From positions 240,067 through 304,066 of the forward strand of contig NZ_KQ948425.1 of assembly GCF_001514065.1 (NCBI RefSeq): a DNA stretch of 64,000 nucleotides, read 5' to 3'. The notes below the pieces were generated by a model. It made no database searches. It had not been told where the DNA came from and saw only the letters and a list, made by a program, of their open reading frames with translations. A program made the position numbers and the translations under genes. Position 1 is the stretch's first letter. Every line of letters starts with the position of its first letter. Of this stretch, positions 34,201 to 44,300 are shown in pieces. The stretch comes from Streptomyces antibioticus. GTDB taxonomy: Bacteria > Actinomycetota > Actinomycetes > Streptomycetales > Streptomycetaceae.

Positions 34201-36234
34201 ATGCTCAACCTCACCCATCCCGGCATCTACACCCGCGAGTTGGAGTCCGGTGTCCGGACCGTGGCCGGGGCGCCGACGTCGGTCGCGTTGTTCATCGGAC
34301 CCACCCGGACCGGGATCGACAAACGCGCTCAGATCTGTCTGAGCTTCGCCGACTTCGAGCGGAACTTCGGCGGGCTGTACGCCAAGAGTTCGCTGTCCTA
34401 CTCCGTCATGCACTTCTTCGCCAACGGCGGTGGCCAGGCCGTCGTCATCCGGCTGCCGGTGGACGGCGCGGCGAAGGCCGTGTCGGAGATCAATCAGGAC
34501 AGCTCGGCGGACGCCGTCTCGCTCAAGATGACCGCGCTCAGTTCAGGTGCCGCAGGCGGCGATCTCTTCGTGGAGATCGATCCGTTCGACATCGGAGCAC
34601 ACCCGTACTCCAGCACGGATCCGAAGTACGACAAGACGCGGTTCAATCTCACCCTCATCGATCCTGCCACCGGCCTGGTCGAGAGGTTCGGTGACCTCAC
34701 GACGCTGGCAGGCAACGTCCGCGCGGCCGACACCGTGGTCAGCGACCCGGCCACCGGTTCCCGGCTGGTGGCCGTGGAACTCGTCGGTGCCGGGGCGAGC
34801 GGCCCTCAAGCCACGGGATCCGTCTACCGCATCGGGGCCGATCCCGTGGCCGGCAAGTTCACCGAGAACATCGAAGTGAAGCTGTCGGTGGTCCTGCGGG
34901 GCGCCGACGGCAAGGCGAACGCCGACGCGTCCGTCACAGGACTTCAACTCACCGTCTTCAAGAACGGCAGCCCCAGGCCGTCCAGCCGACTGGAGATGGC
35001 CAACCAGCTGGCCGACGCGCTCAACGCGGGCATTCAGGCCAACGCCGACGCCCGGAAGAAGCTCGCCGGGGCCTCCGTGGTGGCCACTCTCCATGAGGGC
35101 GGTGAATTCCTCCGTCTGACCCTCGGGCGCCCTGCCGAGACACCCGGGCCAAACAGGCTCCACGACGCGACGATCAAGATCGAGGCCGTAACGGGCGACC
35201 TCCTGGAGGGGTTCGAACTCGTCCTGCAGACGGCCAACCCCTCGCGCTATCGGCTCGGCGCACTGTACGAGAACAGCCGGATCACCGAGAACAGCAAACC
35301 CGGCTCGGACGGCGACGCCGCCGGGCAGCCCAAGAGTGCCGACTTCAAGAACGCGATCACCCTGCTCGAGGGGCCGGACGCGTTCTTCAACCTTCTGTGC
35401 CTGCCCGACCTCGTGCGTCCCTCCGTCAAGGACCCCAAGGCGCCGCACCACACCGACCCGATGGGGGTGTACGCCGAGGCTGCCCGCGTGTGCGCCGCCA
35501 AGTTCGCCTTCCTCGTCGTCGACCCGACGCCCGACGTCGTCGACATCACCTCGGCCTCGGTGTGGAAGTCCACCAAGGTGCCCCGCTCCACGCACGCCGG
35601 CGCCTGGTTCCCGAACCTCAGGGTGGACGACCCGCTGCGGCCGGGAAGCATCGTGTCCCACCCGCCTTCGGGCGCGGTCGCGGGCGCCATCGCCAGGACC
35701 GACAACCAGGTGGGCGTCTGGCAGGCACCGGCCGGCACCGACGCCTTCCTCGCCGGCGTCTACGGCCCGTCCGTCGAGGTGACCGACGCCGAGCAGGGCC
35801 TGGTGAACCCTCTGGGGCTCAATGTGATCCGGCGTTTCCCCATCTACCAGACCGTCCTGTTCGGCTCGCGCACCGTGGACGGCGCGGACGCGCTGGCCAG
35901 CCAGTGGAAGTACATCCCCGTGCGCCGGACGGCCAGTTACATCCTCCGCTCGCTGTCGGAGTCCCTGCGCTGGGCGGTCCACCAGCGCAACGGGGAGGAG
36001 CTGTGGTCCCAACTGCGGCTCAACTGCACGGCCTTCATGCACGGGCTGTTCCGGCAGGGCGCGTTCAAGGGCGTGTCCGCACGGGAGGCGTACTTCGTCG
36101 CCTGTGACGCGAGGACCACCACCCCGGCCGACATCGATCTGGGAGTCGTCAATGTCGTGATCGGGTTCGCGCCGCTGAAACCGGCCGAGTTCGTGGTGAT
36201 CAGCCTCAAGCAGATCGTGCAGCCGGCCGCCTGA
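34201..36234 (+). CDS. cis2: eCIS contractile sheath protein
   Basis: 677 aa from ATG 34201 with GGAGG CCATGAG before it. It starts with the classic tail-sheath N-terminus MLNLTHPGIYTRELESGVRT followed by VAGAPTSVALFIGPTRTGID. The C-terminal third has the conserved sheath core: GLNVIRRFPIYQTVLFGSRT, QWKYIPVRRTASYILRSLSE, SLRWAVHQRNGEELWSQLRL and a final GFAPLKPAEFVVISLKQIVQ strand used for inter-subunit weaving. The middle (about residues 100-390) is an insertion typical of eCIS sheaths. Polymerises around the tube and contracts to drive the tube into or through a membrane. Fourteen bases separate it from the tube gene. Confidence 0.95.
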   Translation: MLNLTHPGIYTRELESGVRTVAGAPTSVALFIGPTRTGIDKRAQICLSFADFERNFGGLYAKSSLSYSVMHFFANGGGQAVVIRLPVDGAAKAVSEINQDSSADAVSLKMTALSSGAAGGDLFVEIDPFDIGAHPYSSTDPKYDKTRFNLTLIDPATGLVERFGDLTTLAGNVRAADTVVSDPATGSRLVAVELVGAGASGPQATGSVYRIGADPVAGKFTENIEVKLSVVLRGADGKANADASVTGLQLTVFKNGSPRPSSRLEMANQLADALNAGIQANADARKKLAGASVVATLHEGGEFLRLTLGRPAETPGPNRLHDATIKIEAVTGDLLEGFELVLQTANPSRYRLGALYENSRITENSKPGSDGDAAGQPKSADFKNAITLLEGPDAFFNLLCLPDLVRPSVKDPKAPHHTDPMGVYAEAARVCAAKFAFLVVDPTPDVVDITSASVWKSTKVPRSTHAGAWFPNLRVDDPLRPGSIVSHPPSGAVAGAIARTDNQVGVWQAPAGTDAFLAGVYGPSVEVTDAEQGLVNPLGLNVIRRFPIYQTVLFGSRTVDGADALASQWKYIPVRRTASYILRSLSESLRWAVHQRNGEELWSQLRLNCTAFMHGLFRQGAFKGVSAREAYFVACDARTTTPADIDLGVVNVVIGFAPLKPAEFVVISLKQIVQPAA

Positions 36235-36248
36235 CACAGGAGCACACC

Positions 36249-36770
36249 GTGGGACAGTTCTCGGTCAACGCCCAGCGGCTCGACCCGTACAAGAATTTCA
36301 AGTTCCGGGTGAAGTGGGACGGCCGCTACGTCGCGGGCGTCTCGAAGGCGTCCGTGCTGAAACGCACGACCGAGGTGGTCAAGCATCGCAGTGGCGGTGA
36401 CCCCTCCACGTCGTACAAGTCGCCCGGCCGCACCGAGTACGACGCGATCACGCTGGAACGAGGGGTCACGCACGACCAGGAGTTCGAGCAGTGGGCGAAC
36501 AAGACGTGGAACTTCGGCTCCGCACTGGGCGGTGAGGTCTCCCTGGCCGACTTCCGCAAGGACATCATCATCGAGCTGCTCAACGAGGCCGGGCAGGTCG
36601 TGCTCAGCTACGCCGTGTACCGGTGCTGGGTGTCGGAGTACCAGGCGCTGCCGGATCTCGACGCCAACGCCAACGCAGTGGCCATCGCCAAGCTCAAGCT
36701 CGAGAACGAGGGTTGGGAGCGCGACTACGCCGTGGCGGAGCCCAAAGAGCCCACCTTCGTCGAGCCGTGA
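36249..36770 (+). CDS. cis1: eCIS inner tube protein (gp19/Hcp-like)
   Basis: 173 aa from GTG 36249 with AGGAG six bases upstream. It carries the phage tail-tube/T4 gp19 family pattern: DPYKNFKFRVKWDGRYVAGV, SKASVLKRTTEVVKHRSGGD, KSPGRTEYDAITLERGVTHD and a C-terminal WVSEYQALPDLDANANAVAI. It forms the hexameric rigid tube that carries cargo inside the sheath. Only one tube gene is present (AFP-type clusters have two, with the second linking to the baseplate), so this protein may do both jobs or another gene replaces the second. Confidence 0.95.
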   Translation: MGQFSVNAQRLDPYKNFKFRVKWDGRYVAGVSKASVLKRTTEVVKHRSGGDPSTSYKSPGRTEYDAITLERGVTHDQEFEQWANKTWNFGSALGGEVSLADFRKDIIIELLNEAGQVVLSYAVYRCWVSEYQALPDLDANANAVAIAKLKLENEGWERDYAVAEPKEPTFVEP

Positions 36771-37516
36771 GCCCTGACATGGACGCCCCGCCCCTTCCTG
36801 CCGCCGCGTTGAGCGCCGCGGACATCGTCAGGCTGTGGCCGCTCTCACGGCGCCGGCCCGCGGCCGAACGCGTCCTCGCCCTGCTGGTGGCCGTCGACGG
36901 GCGGGATACGCTCGGTTACCCGCTGGGCACGCGCAACCAGCGCCTGCTCGGCCTGCACCAGATGCTGGTGCGTCGGCCGATCGAGGCGCATGTGGTGTGC
37001 CCCGGATGCCGTACGGACAACGAGTTCACCCTTCCCGTCCAAGCCGTGACCGCACTGGCCCGCGCCGAACAAGGCGCGGCAGTGCGGCTCGACGTGGACG
37101 GCGTGGAGTCGGCGTTCCGGCTGCCGGTCCTGTCCGACCTCGCCACCGCCGACAGCCTGCACGCACTGGCCGTCCGTACCTGCCTGGAGCCCGCGGTGCC
37201 GCAGCTGAGCGACGGCGATCTCGACCGGCTCGCCGAAGCCTGGGAAGTACTGGATCCCGCGGGTTCACTGCTCGTCGACCTCTGCTGTGCGTCGTGCGGG
37301 CACGGTATCGCGGCCGAGGCCGATCCCGCCGACTTCGTGGCCCGGGACCTCGATGGGCTCGTGGACGAGCTGATGCGCGACGTCGATGTGATCGCCGGCG
37401 GTTACGGCTGGTCCGAGGAGTCCATTCTGGCGCTGCCCGCCGCACGTCGGCGCCGCTATGTGGAGCTCATCTCCGAGACCCGCTCCCCCGCCCGGCGCAG
37501 GGCGGCGAGGCCATGA
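36767..37516 (+). CDS. eCIS-associated protein with zinc-ribbon Cys pairs (T4 baseplate-like)
   Basis: 249 aa from GTG 36767, whose GTGA overlaps the tube stop by four bases; the ATG at 36779 is the alternative. Two Cys pairs, VVCPGCRTDN near residue 80 and CCASCGHG near residue 178, should bind zinc. Blocks such as GYPLGTRNQRLLGLHQMLVR and YGWSEESILALPAARRRRYV are conserved in proteins beside eCIS and phage tube genes that are annotated as T4 baseplate-type. It likely helps baseplate or tube assembly. ATGA overlap with the next gene shows tight coupling. Confidence 0.7.
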   Translation: MSPDMDAPPLPAAALSAADIVRLWPLSRRRPAAERVLALLVAVDGRDTLGYPLGTRNQRLLGLHQMLVRRPIEAHVVCPGCRTDNEFTLPVQAVTALARAEQGAAVRLDVDGVESAFRLPVLSDLATADSLHALAVRTCLEPAVPQLSDGDLDRLAEAWEVLDPAGSLLVDLCCASCGHGIAAEADPADFVARDLDGLVDELMRDVDVIAGGYGWSEESILALPAARRRRYVELISETRSPARRRAARP

Positions 37517-38364
37517 CGGCGCGGCACTCGGCGTACGCGCAGGCCTTGCGGCGCGCGGGAGGGATGGAGGCCGGCTCGGTCGGCGACGACAGTGCGTCCG
37601 CGACGGCCGAGCCGCGGCCACGCTCACGGTTCGAGCAGGTCTTCGCGCAGGAGTGGGACGAGATCGCTTTAGACGAGCCGCCGAGCAGTGCCCACCGCGC
37701 CCCCGACGTTCCGTCGCCGCCTCGTGCGGGTCGCTCGCCGGTGGACGAAGCGCTCGTGCCCGTTCCGCAGACGTTTGCCGATACGACCTTTCCACGCCCG
37801 GAGCCCGAGTCGGCACCGACTGACGTTCCGCGGGTTCCGGCTACGGGGAGCTCCGCCGGTGAGGAAGGGAACGCGGGTCGGAACGACGGTTCCGAGCCGT
37901 CCTCTCCTTCCGCGCGATGGAACGTCCGCGTACCGGCCGATGACGTGCCGCCCGTGGCGGACGCCGCCCCAGCCTCCGGACCGTCGGTGCTGACGCCGGC
38001 TCCGCCGCTACCTCGATCGACCTCCACCAGAGCGCCGTTCGCCGACGGTGTCTCCACTGCGGCGGTGCCCGCCGTCGAGGGCCCGCGCCACGACGCACCG
38101 GCCACCGCCTCAACCACGGCGGACTTCGACGTCGTCACCGCCGAACCCTTGCCCCTGCCGCCCGGTCCCGCTCCGCCCACGGCTGACGCACCCACGGTGC
38201 CGGCACCGGTCGTCGTGGAGATCGGGCGGGTCGAGGTGCGGATCGACGCCGGGGCTCCCCCGGCTCCGTCCCAGAGGCGTCGGGAGCGGACCAGGACCTG
38301 GCCGTCGCTCGAGGAGTACCTGGCCTCGGGGGCGAACGGTGTGACGGGCCGGGAGGTTCCATGA
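37513..38364 (+). CDS. Pro/Ala-rich eCIS-associated protein, unknown function
   Basis: 283 aa from ATG 37513 (ATGA overlap with the Zn-ribbon gene). Its first 60 residues hold a helical start (RHSAYAQALRRAGGMEAGSV then SRFEQVFAQEWDEIALDEPP). Residues 60-230 are low-complexity Pro/Ala/Ser. The C-terminus has PVVVEIGRVEVRIDAGAPPA and RTWPSLEEYLASG. The 'xIGRVEVRI' motif recurs in short proteins next to eCIS DUF4157 genes and is echoed in the 83-aa protein at 41098. An in-frame TTA codon at 37669 (Leu53) is present. Possibly an adaptor or disordered linker; function unknown. Confidence 0.75.
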   Translation: MTARHSAYAQALRRAGGMEAGSVGDDSASATAEPRPRSRFEQVFAQEWDEIALDEPPSSAHRAPDVPSPPRAGRSPVDEALVPVPQTFADTTFPRPEPESAPTDVPRVPATGSSAGEEGNAGRNDGSEPSSPSARWNVRVPADDVPPVADAAPASGPSVLTPAPPLPRSTSTRAPFADGVSTAAVPAVEGPRHDAPATASTTADFDVVTAEPLPLPPGPAPPTADAPTVPAPVVVEIGRVEVRIDAGAPPAPSQRRRERTRTWPSLEEYLASGANGVTGREVP

Positions 38365-39095
38365 CGGCTCAACTCGCGATCCCGGCGACCACGGTCGTAC
38401 TGCGCACGATCGTGCAGCGCCGTATCGGCCTCGCCTACGCCGGGCTGACCGCGCCGACCGTCTCCGTCGAGCCACCGCCGCGGCCGCCCGCGTCCCCCGC
38501 CAACGGCATGGCCGCCGCCGCCCAGCCGGAACCGGCGGGCCTGTATCTGTTCCTGCACCATGTGGTGCCCAATGCGGCCTGGCGCAATTACGAGCCTCGT
38601 CCCGACGGCATCGGCCGACAGGGCGGTCCCTCGCCCCTCGCCGTCGACCTGCACTATCTGCTCGCGGCGACGGGCGCCGGGCTCGAACGCGAGGTCCTGC
38701 TCGGCCTCGGGATCACGGCGTTGAACCGGCACGGCATCATCTCGCGGCCGCTGATCCGCTCGATCCTCGGCGCCATCTCGGTCGCGGACCCCTCCGCACC
38801 CATCCTCGACGGCCTCGCCACCGAACCGCTGCACGATCCGGCCGTGCAGCCCGAGCGGATCACCGTGGCCCAGGCACCGGTCGATGTCGATCTGTCGACG
38901 AAGATCTGGTCGGCGTTGCAGTCGCCGATGCGGCCGTGCGCCCACTTCCTGGTGACGACGGTGTTCCTCGACATCGGTGAGACCCCGCCCGAGGCCGCCG
39001 AGGTGACGAAGGTGAAGGTCGGTGTGCGGCCGGACGCCGAGCCCTCGTTCACACTGCCCCCGGACGACACCGTGACTGCCGCCGGGGGTGGCTGA
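38361..39095 (+). CDS. eCIS tube/sheath terminator (DUF4255, Pvc16/Afp16-like)
   Basis: 244 aa from ATG 38361 (ATGA overlap). Residues 5-180 match the DUF4255 cap fold: AGLYLFLHHVVPNAAWRNYE, GGPSPLAVDLHYLLAATGAG, RSILGAISVADPSAPILDGL and RITVAQAPVDVDLSTKIWSA followed by LQSPMRPCAHFLVTTVFLD. In AFP/PVC particles this protein caps the tube and sets the sheath end. The C-terminal tail of about 60 residues is variable. The stop shares its last base with the ATG of the ATPase gene. Confidence 0.85.
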   Translation: MTAQLAIPATTVVLRTIVQRRIGLAYAGLTAPTVSVEPPPRPPASPANGMAAAAQPEPAGLYLFLHHVVPNAAWRNYEPRPDGIGRQGGPSPLAVDLHYLLAATGAGLEREVLLGLGITALNRHGIISRPLIRSILGAISVADPSAPILDGLATEPLHDPAVQPERITVAQAPVDVDLSTKIWSALQSPMRPCAHFLVTTVFLDIGETPPEAAEVTKVKVGVRPDAEPSFTLPPDDTVTAAGGG

Positions 39096-41101
39096 TGGCG
39101 CCCGCACCCTCCACCTCCACGGCTGCGGCCGGCTCCGAACCGCGAGAGGACTTCGCCTACGGGCCCGGCGCGGAGCTGCTCGGTCTCGCCGTGTCGACGG
39201 CGCTGCCGGTTCTGGACGGTGTGAGCCGTGGGGAGCCGGTCACGGACGGGTTCGCTGCGGTGCGGGAGTGGTGGGAGCGGGCGGACCCGACGGCTCCACT
39301 GGTGCGTATGGCCGAGGGGTTCGACCTCTCACCCGCTGAACTGGAGCTGATCGTCCTGCTGTTGGCGGCGGACTCCTCGGAGCAGGTCGCGCGTGCCGTG
39401 GCCGAGGCGACGGCCGCGAACGGCGGGGTGAGTGGGGGTGGGCTGCCCGTGTGGCTGGCCTGTCGCGCCATCAGGGGTCTGCGGCCCGCACTGCTGTCGG
39501 AGGCGCTGCCGCTGGTGCGCTTCGCCCTCGTGGAGTCGGAACCGTCGGCGCCGCGTGTCGAGGCCCGTCTGACGCTGGCGGCGCCGGTGGCGGACCGGCT
39601 GCTCGGTCAGGCCGTGCGCGATCCCTCGGTGTCGGCGCGGATGGCTCCGGTGCATGTGACGGGCGACGGCCCCGGTGGGGTGGGAGACTTACCCGTCGGC
39701 GTGGCCCGGTCGCTGGCCACCCGCGGCCCGCTCGGTGTCCCGCCGCTGGTGCTGCTGCCCGACGTGCCCCTCGAAGACATTGCCCAGGCGCTGTGCGCAT
39801 TGGGCCTGGCGCCGTGGCGCATCGCGGGCGACGACATTCCCGAGGATCCCGACAGCCGAGAGCGGCTCGCCGCGCGGTGGAGCCGTGAGGCGATGCTGGA
39901 CAGCGCCGCGCTGGTGATCGACACGGTCGACGGCCCGCCGGGCGGTGCGGTCGCGGGCTTCGCCGACCGGGTGCTCGGACATGTACTGCTGGCCGGGCAG
40001 CAGGTGCCCGACGGACTCGTCCGCGGGTTTCACGTCGTCCCCGTGGCCGAGGACTCTCCTGCCGCCGCCGGCCGGCGCTGGGCCGCGGCGCTGGGTGCCG
40101 AGCGTGCGGCGCGGCTGGGGCGCGAAGTGGAGCGTGTGGCGGGGCAGTTCCGGCTCGACGCGAAAACGATCATCACGGCTGCCGCCCGTGCCACGGCGTC
40201 GATCGACGCCGCCGCGGATCCGGCGGCCGCGGCCGCCTCTCTCTGGCACATCGCCGCCCGCTCCTTCACACCGTCCCCGCTGCCCGGGGTCAGCCTGGTC
40301 GAACCCGCCTTCGGCTGGGACGACATCGTGCTGCCGCCGGTCACCGAGGCCGCGCTGCGCCGGGTGGAGTCGCATGTCCGCCATGCGACCCGGGTCTTCG
40401 ACGACTGGGGTTTCGCCGCCCGTGTCGGCGGGCGGGGCAGTTGGCGCGGTCGCGGTCTGGCCGCGCTGTTCTGCGGGCCGTCCGGCACCGGCAAGACGAT
40501 GGCGGCCGAGGTGCTCGCCTCGGCGCTCGATCTGCGGGTCATGGTCATCGACCTCAGCCGGATCATCTCCAAGTGGGTGGGCGAGACATCGAAGAACATC
40601 GCGGCGGTGTTCGAGGCGGCCGAGCGTTCCGGGTCGATGATGGTGTGGAACGAGGGAGACGCGGTCTGGGGAACCCGCGGCGGGGTGTCCAGCGCCACCG
40701 ACCGGCATGTCAACGCCGAGGTCGGTGATCTGCTCCAGCGCATCGAGACCTTCTCCGGATTCACTGTGATCACGACCAATCTGCGCCAGGCCATCGACCC
40801 GGCGTTCCTGCGCCGCTTCCGCTTCGTGGTGGACTTTCCGCTGCCGTCGGAGGCGGAGCGGCGCCGGCTGTGGAACGCGGCGTTCCCGCCTCAGACCCCG
40901 CTGGAGCCCATGCGCTGGGAGGCACTGGCGGCCCTTCCGCTGACCGGCGGTTCGATCCGCAATGTCGCGCTCGGCGCCGCGTTCCTCGCCGCGCAAACGG
41001 GACGGGCTGTCGACGAGGCGATGGTCGAGGCCGAGCTCGCCGAGGAACTGCGCAAGCAGAATCTGCCGGTCCCCCATGTGCGGTGGGAGGAGACGGAGTG
41101 A
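39095..41101 (+). CDS. cis15: eCIS AAA+ ATPase (Cis15/Afp15-like)
   Basis: 668 aa. The N-terminal 390 residues form the eCIS-specific helical and winged-helix region (FDLSPAELELIVLLLAADSS). The AAA+ module follows: Walker A GPSGTGKT at 461-468, sensor-1 FTVITTNLRQAIDPAF, arginine finger RRFRFVVDFP and a lid segment LPLTGGSIRNVALGAAFLAA. The Walker B segment reads MMVWNEGDAVW: Asn519 sits where most AAA+ proteins have the magnesium-binding Asp, while Glu520 and Asp522 remain. AFP/PVC homologues help particle assembly or cargo loading. An in-frame TTA codon at 39689 (Leu199) suggests bldA dependence. Confidence 0.92.
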   Translation: MAPAPSTSTAAAGSEPREDFAYGPGAELLGLAVSTALPVLDGVSRGEPVTDGFAAVREWWERADPTAPLVRMAEGFDLSPAELELIVLLLAADSSEQVARAVAEATAANGGVSGGGLPVWLACRAIRGLRPALLSEALPLVRFALVESEPSAPRVEARLTLAAPVADRLLGQAVRDPSVSARMAPVHVTGDGPGGVGDLPVGVARSLATRGPLGVPPLVLLPDVPLEDIAQALCALGLAPWRIAGDDIPEDPDSRERLAARWSREAMLDSAALVIDTVDGPPGGAVAGFADRVLGHVLLAGQQVPDGLVRGFHVVPVAEDSPAAAGRRWAAALGAERAARLGREVERVAGQFRLDAKTIITAAARATASIDAAADPAAAAASLWHIAARSFTPSPLPGVSLVEPAFGWDDIVLPPVTEAALRRVESHVRHATRVFDDWGFAARVGGRGSWRGRGLAALFCGPSGTGKTMAAEVLASALDLRVMVIDLSRIISKWVGETSKNIAAVFEAAERSGSMMVWNEGDAVWGTRGGVSSATDRHVNAEVGDLLQRIETFSGFTVITTNLRQAIDPAFLRRFRFVVDFPLPSEAERRRLWNAAFPPQTPLEPMRWEALAALPLTGGSIRNVALGAAFLAAQTGRAVDEAMVEAELAEELRKQNLPVPHVRWEETE

Positions 41102-41349
41102 ATCCATCGGAGCCGTCCGTCCGGATCCGGGTCGGCACGCTACGGGTGACCGCCGGTTCGGCGGTCGAGGCCCGGCTGCTCGCCGCGGCGCTGCCGGGAG
41201 CGATCGAACGCGCGCTGACATCGGATCCGGCACCGCAACGGGCCACTCCTGCACCGGGGTCAGGCCTCGCTACCCGTCGGGCTGACGAGGTGGCCGCGGC
41301 CCTCGTCGAGGCCCTGCGGGGCCGGCTCGCTCGCGGCGGCCCGGCATGA
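41098..41349 (+). CDS. Small eCIS-associated protein (83 aa)
   Basis: GTG 41098 overlaps the ATPase stop (GTGA), and its own stop overlaps the next start (ATGA), so it is certainly translated in the operon. It begins VNPSEPSVRIRVGTLRVTAG then SAVEARLLAAALPGAIERAL, a short beta hairpin followed by an amphipathic helix, and ends with a second helix (ADEVAAALVEALRGRLARGG). The strand pattern 'xIRVGxLxV' is like the end of the Pro-rich protein at 37513. A chaperone or adaptor for the DUF4157 protein encoded right after is a reasonable inference. Confidence 0.7.
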   Translation: MNPSEPSVRIRVGTLRVTAGSAVEARLLAAALPGAIERALTSDPAPQRATPAPGSGLATRRADEVAAALVEALRGRLARGGPA

Positions 41350-44300
41350 GGCGGCTGGCGCACGCCGTGCGCCCGGCACAACACAGCCTGCCAAGAAGCC
41401 GACAGGCCTCGAACCCCGCCCCGAGGCAGGTCTCGGTCCCGTCGTTCGCAACGTCCACGAACGTCAGGGCGACCACGCGTACCGGTCCGACGCCGGCGTT
41501 CGTCGCCCCGCGACCCGCCGCGGCGGGAGGCTCCCCGGCGACGAAGTCCCTCGGTCCTTCGGCCAGGGCGGCCACGACACGCCCGCCGGCGACCCCCGCC
41601 GTCGGCGCAGAGCACGTCCGCGCCGTCGTCGCCCAGCCCGGCGCCCCCCTTCCGGCTTCGCTGCGCGGGCAGATGGAGGCCGGCTTCGGGCGCGACCTCG
41701 GGCACGTCCGCGTGCACGACGACCCCACCGCGGCCCGCGCCGCGACCGCGCTCGAGGCCCGGGCCTTCTCCCTGGGGCCGCATCTGGTCTTCGGGGACGG
41801 ACAGTACGCGCCCGGCACACCCGCCGGGCGGGGCCTGATCGCCCACGAACTCGCCCATGTGATGCAGGCGTACGGTGTGATGGCCCAACCGGCCGCCACG
41901 GTGAACGATCCCGCCGCGGAGACGGAGGCCGACCGTGCGGTGCGCGTGCTGGCCGCCGGCGGCCGACCGATGCTCGCCACACGGACCGGCCCCTCTGTCA
42001 TCCGGCGTGCTGCCCTGAGCGCCGCCGCTCCCGCGTCCCTCCCGGCGTCCGCTCCCGGGCCCGCCACCGTGTCCAAAGAGGCCGCTGCCCAGCCGGCCAC
42101 CGCAGCGCCTCCGGCGCTGCGACTCCCTCCCGGGATGACCGTCGCCGTCGACGAGCCGGCTGGTCTGGGCACCACCAGACTCGTCGTCGTACTGACCGAC
42201 TTCACCTTCCCGGCGGACAAAGGGGCCGGGAACTGGGTGCAGAAGGCCTACGCCGACGCGGCCGCCAACGAACAACTGATCTGCACCCCGATCATCAACG
42301 GCGATTCCGTCTCCTTCGACAAGGACGAGGACACCGGATACCGGGCCGCATGGCTGAAAAATTTCGGATTCACCACCACCAAGTCGCTCTCGGACACCAT
42401 CATGGCCAAGGCCAAGGAAGACGAGAACGTGCGCGACAAACTCGCGGACCCGGAGGTGCACAACCTCGTCACGGGCCTCGGTGACGGATTCGGGAAGTCG
42501 GGCTGCGACGTCGACCACATCGTCGAGAGGCAGCTCAACGGCACTTCCCACCCCACCAATCTGCAGCTCCTGACCAGCAGCAAGAACCGGGCTGCGGGCC
42601 CGAAGCTCTACCACGCCCTGCTGAGTTACGTCAGGCAGATCCGTGACCCGTCGATGCGCGGGCCCGGTGTCCGCGACCTCCGGATCCGCATCGCCGCCGT
42701 GACAGTGCCCGTCGGTCAGGCCGACGCCAGCTTCGTGATCGAGGATCTCCTGCGGAGTTCCGAAGCGGTGCGGGGTTCGAGTGCACCGAAGGGCAAAGGC
42801 GTAGGAACACCCGTCCGACTGTCGGCTGGCGGCCAGAGCGCGACAGTGTATGTACGGGACTCCAATGGCACGTCGCTGGACAATCTCTCCCGCCGGATCG
42901 TCCCGGGCATGCGGTTACGCAAGTACCACCGGGGTCCCGGTGGCGCGCAGTCCACCAAGGACACGGTGTCGGCCGTGCTGGACAGCCACACGATGCAGGC
43001 CGCTCAGACTGACGACGCCACTATCCTCCTGGATGCCGAGCTCGTGTCCGCGAATAGTCCTCAGGCCGCCGCCCCACCCTCTCCCCCGACCGCCGCCGAC
43101 CCCGCCCCCGACAAGACCGCTCCCGGCGAAGCACGCAGGCTGAAACTGAACCCGGCCACGAACAAGAAGATCGCGTTCCACTACCTGTATCTGAGCCCGG
43201 GCGAACTGACCAAGGTCACCCTCGACGACCAGGGCCGGTTCAGAGGCGAAGGGACGATTCGTTCCTCCGTGCCCTTCCTGGGCAAACTCACCGTCGTCTA
43301 CGCCAATGACGAGCTCAAACTGGTCGCCCCGATCCCCGCCGACAAGCTGGTCTCGCCCCTGCCATCGGCGTTCCGCTTCACCGGTGGGGAGCTGGCGCTT
43401 CAACTCTCCCCCTCGCTCGTGCCGAACGGGAAGCTCACCTTCGCGGTGGGCCCGCCGGCCAAGCCGGTTCTGCTCGGCACCCTGACCGTGGCTCTGCAAA
43501 ACGGCGCGCTGGTCGCGACCGGCGAACTGGTCCCGGCCGGGAAGCTACCAGGCGTCAGCGCCGCGGCCGGGCAGGTGATGTGGAACTCCGACACCGGATG
43601 GTCCGGGAAGATCACCGCCAGTACCGCCTCCATTCCGCACTCCACCGCGGACGTGGAGGTCGGATTCACCAGCACCGGCGGCAAGTTCGCCCCCTATGCC
43701 CACGGGGCGATCACCACGACGGTGCGCAACTCGCGGCTCGTGCTGGGCGCCCGCTGGGACGGCAAGGCCGTCACCTACACCGGTTCGGTGACGATCGACA
43801 AACCCCTGCCCCTGATCAACTCGGTCAAGCTGTCCGGGAGTTACAGCGACCGCAGCCTGCGTCTCCAGGGTGACGCCGACATCAAGTGGAACACCATCAA
43901 GGGCACCATGCAGGTGGAGTACAACCGGACCGAGGAGGACGAGGAGGGCCACTTCTCGGGCGCTGCCACCGTCACCGTCAAGACCGCCAAGGCCGACGGC
44001 TCCCTGGCCCTCAAGTTCGACGAAAAGGGTTACTCCGGCAAGGGCAGTATCGGCTACCAGATCACCAAGGACCTCAAGCCCGTCCTCACCGCCGAGATCA
44101 AGGACCGCAAGGTCAAACTGTCCGGCGAGGTCACGGTCGGCGACATCGTCCTGGTCCGCAGATGGCCCTCGGCGCAGGGCGGAACGGTGCCGCTGCTGAA
44201 GGGTGTCGGAGCGAAGTTCTCCGTACCCACACCCGTGCCGGCGGTGACCGCGTACATCGAACTGCGGGGCTCGCTCCAACTGGGCTACGGCGTCGGCCCG

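Noticed and set aside
34543-36237. Minus-strand 564-aa frame opposite the sheath gene
   Set aside because: Shadow frame; the sheath has all conserved blocks on the plus strand.
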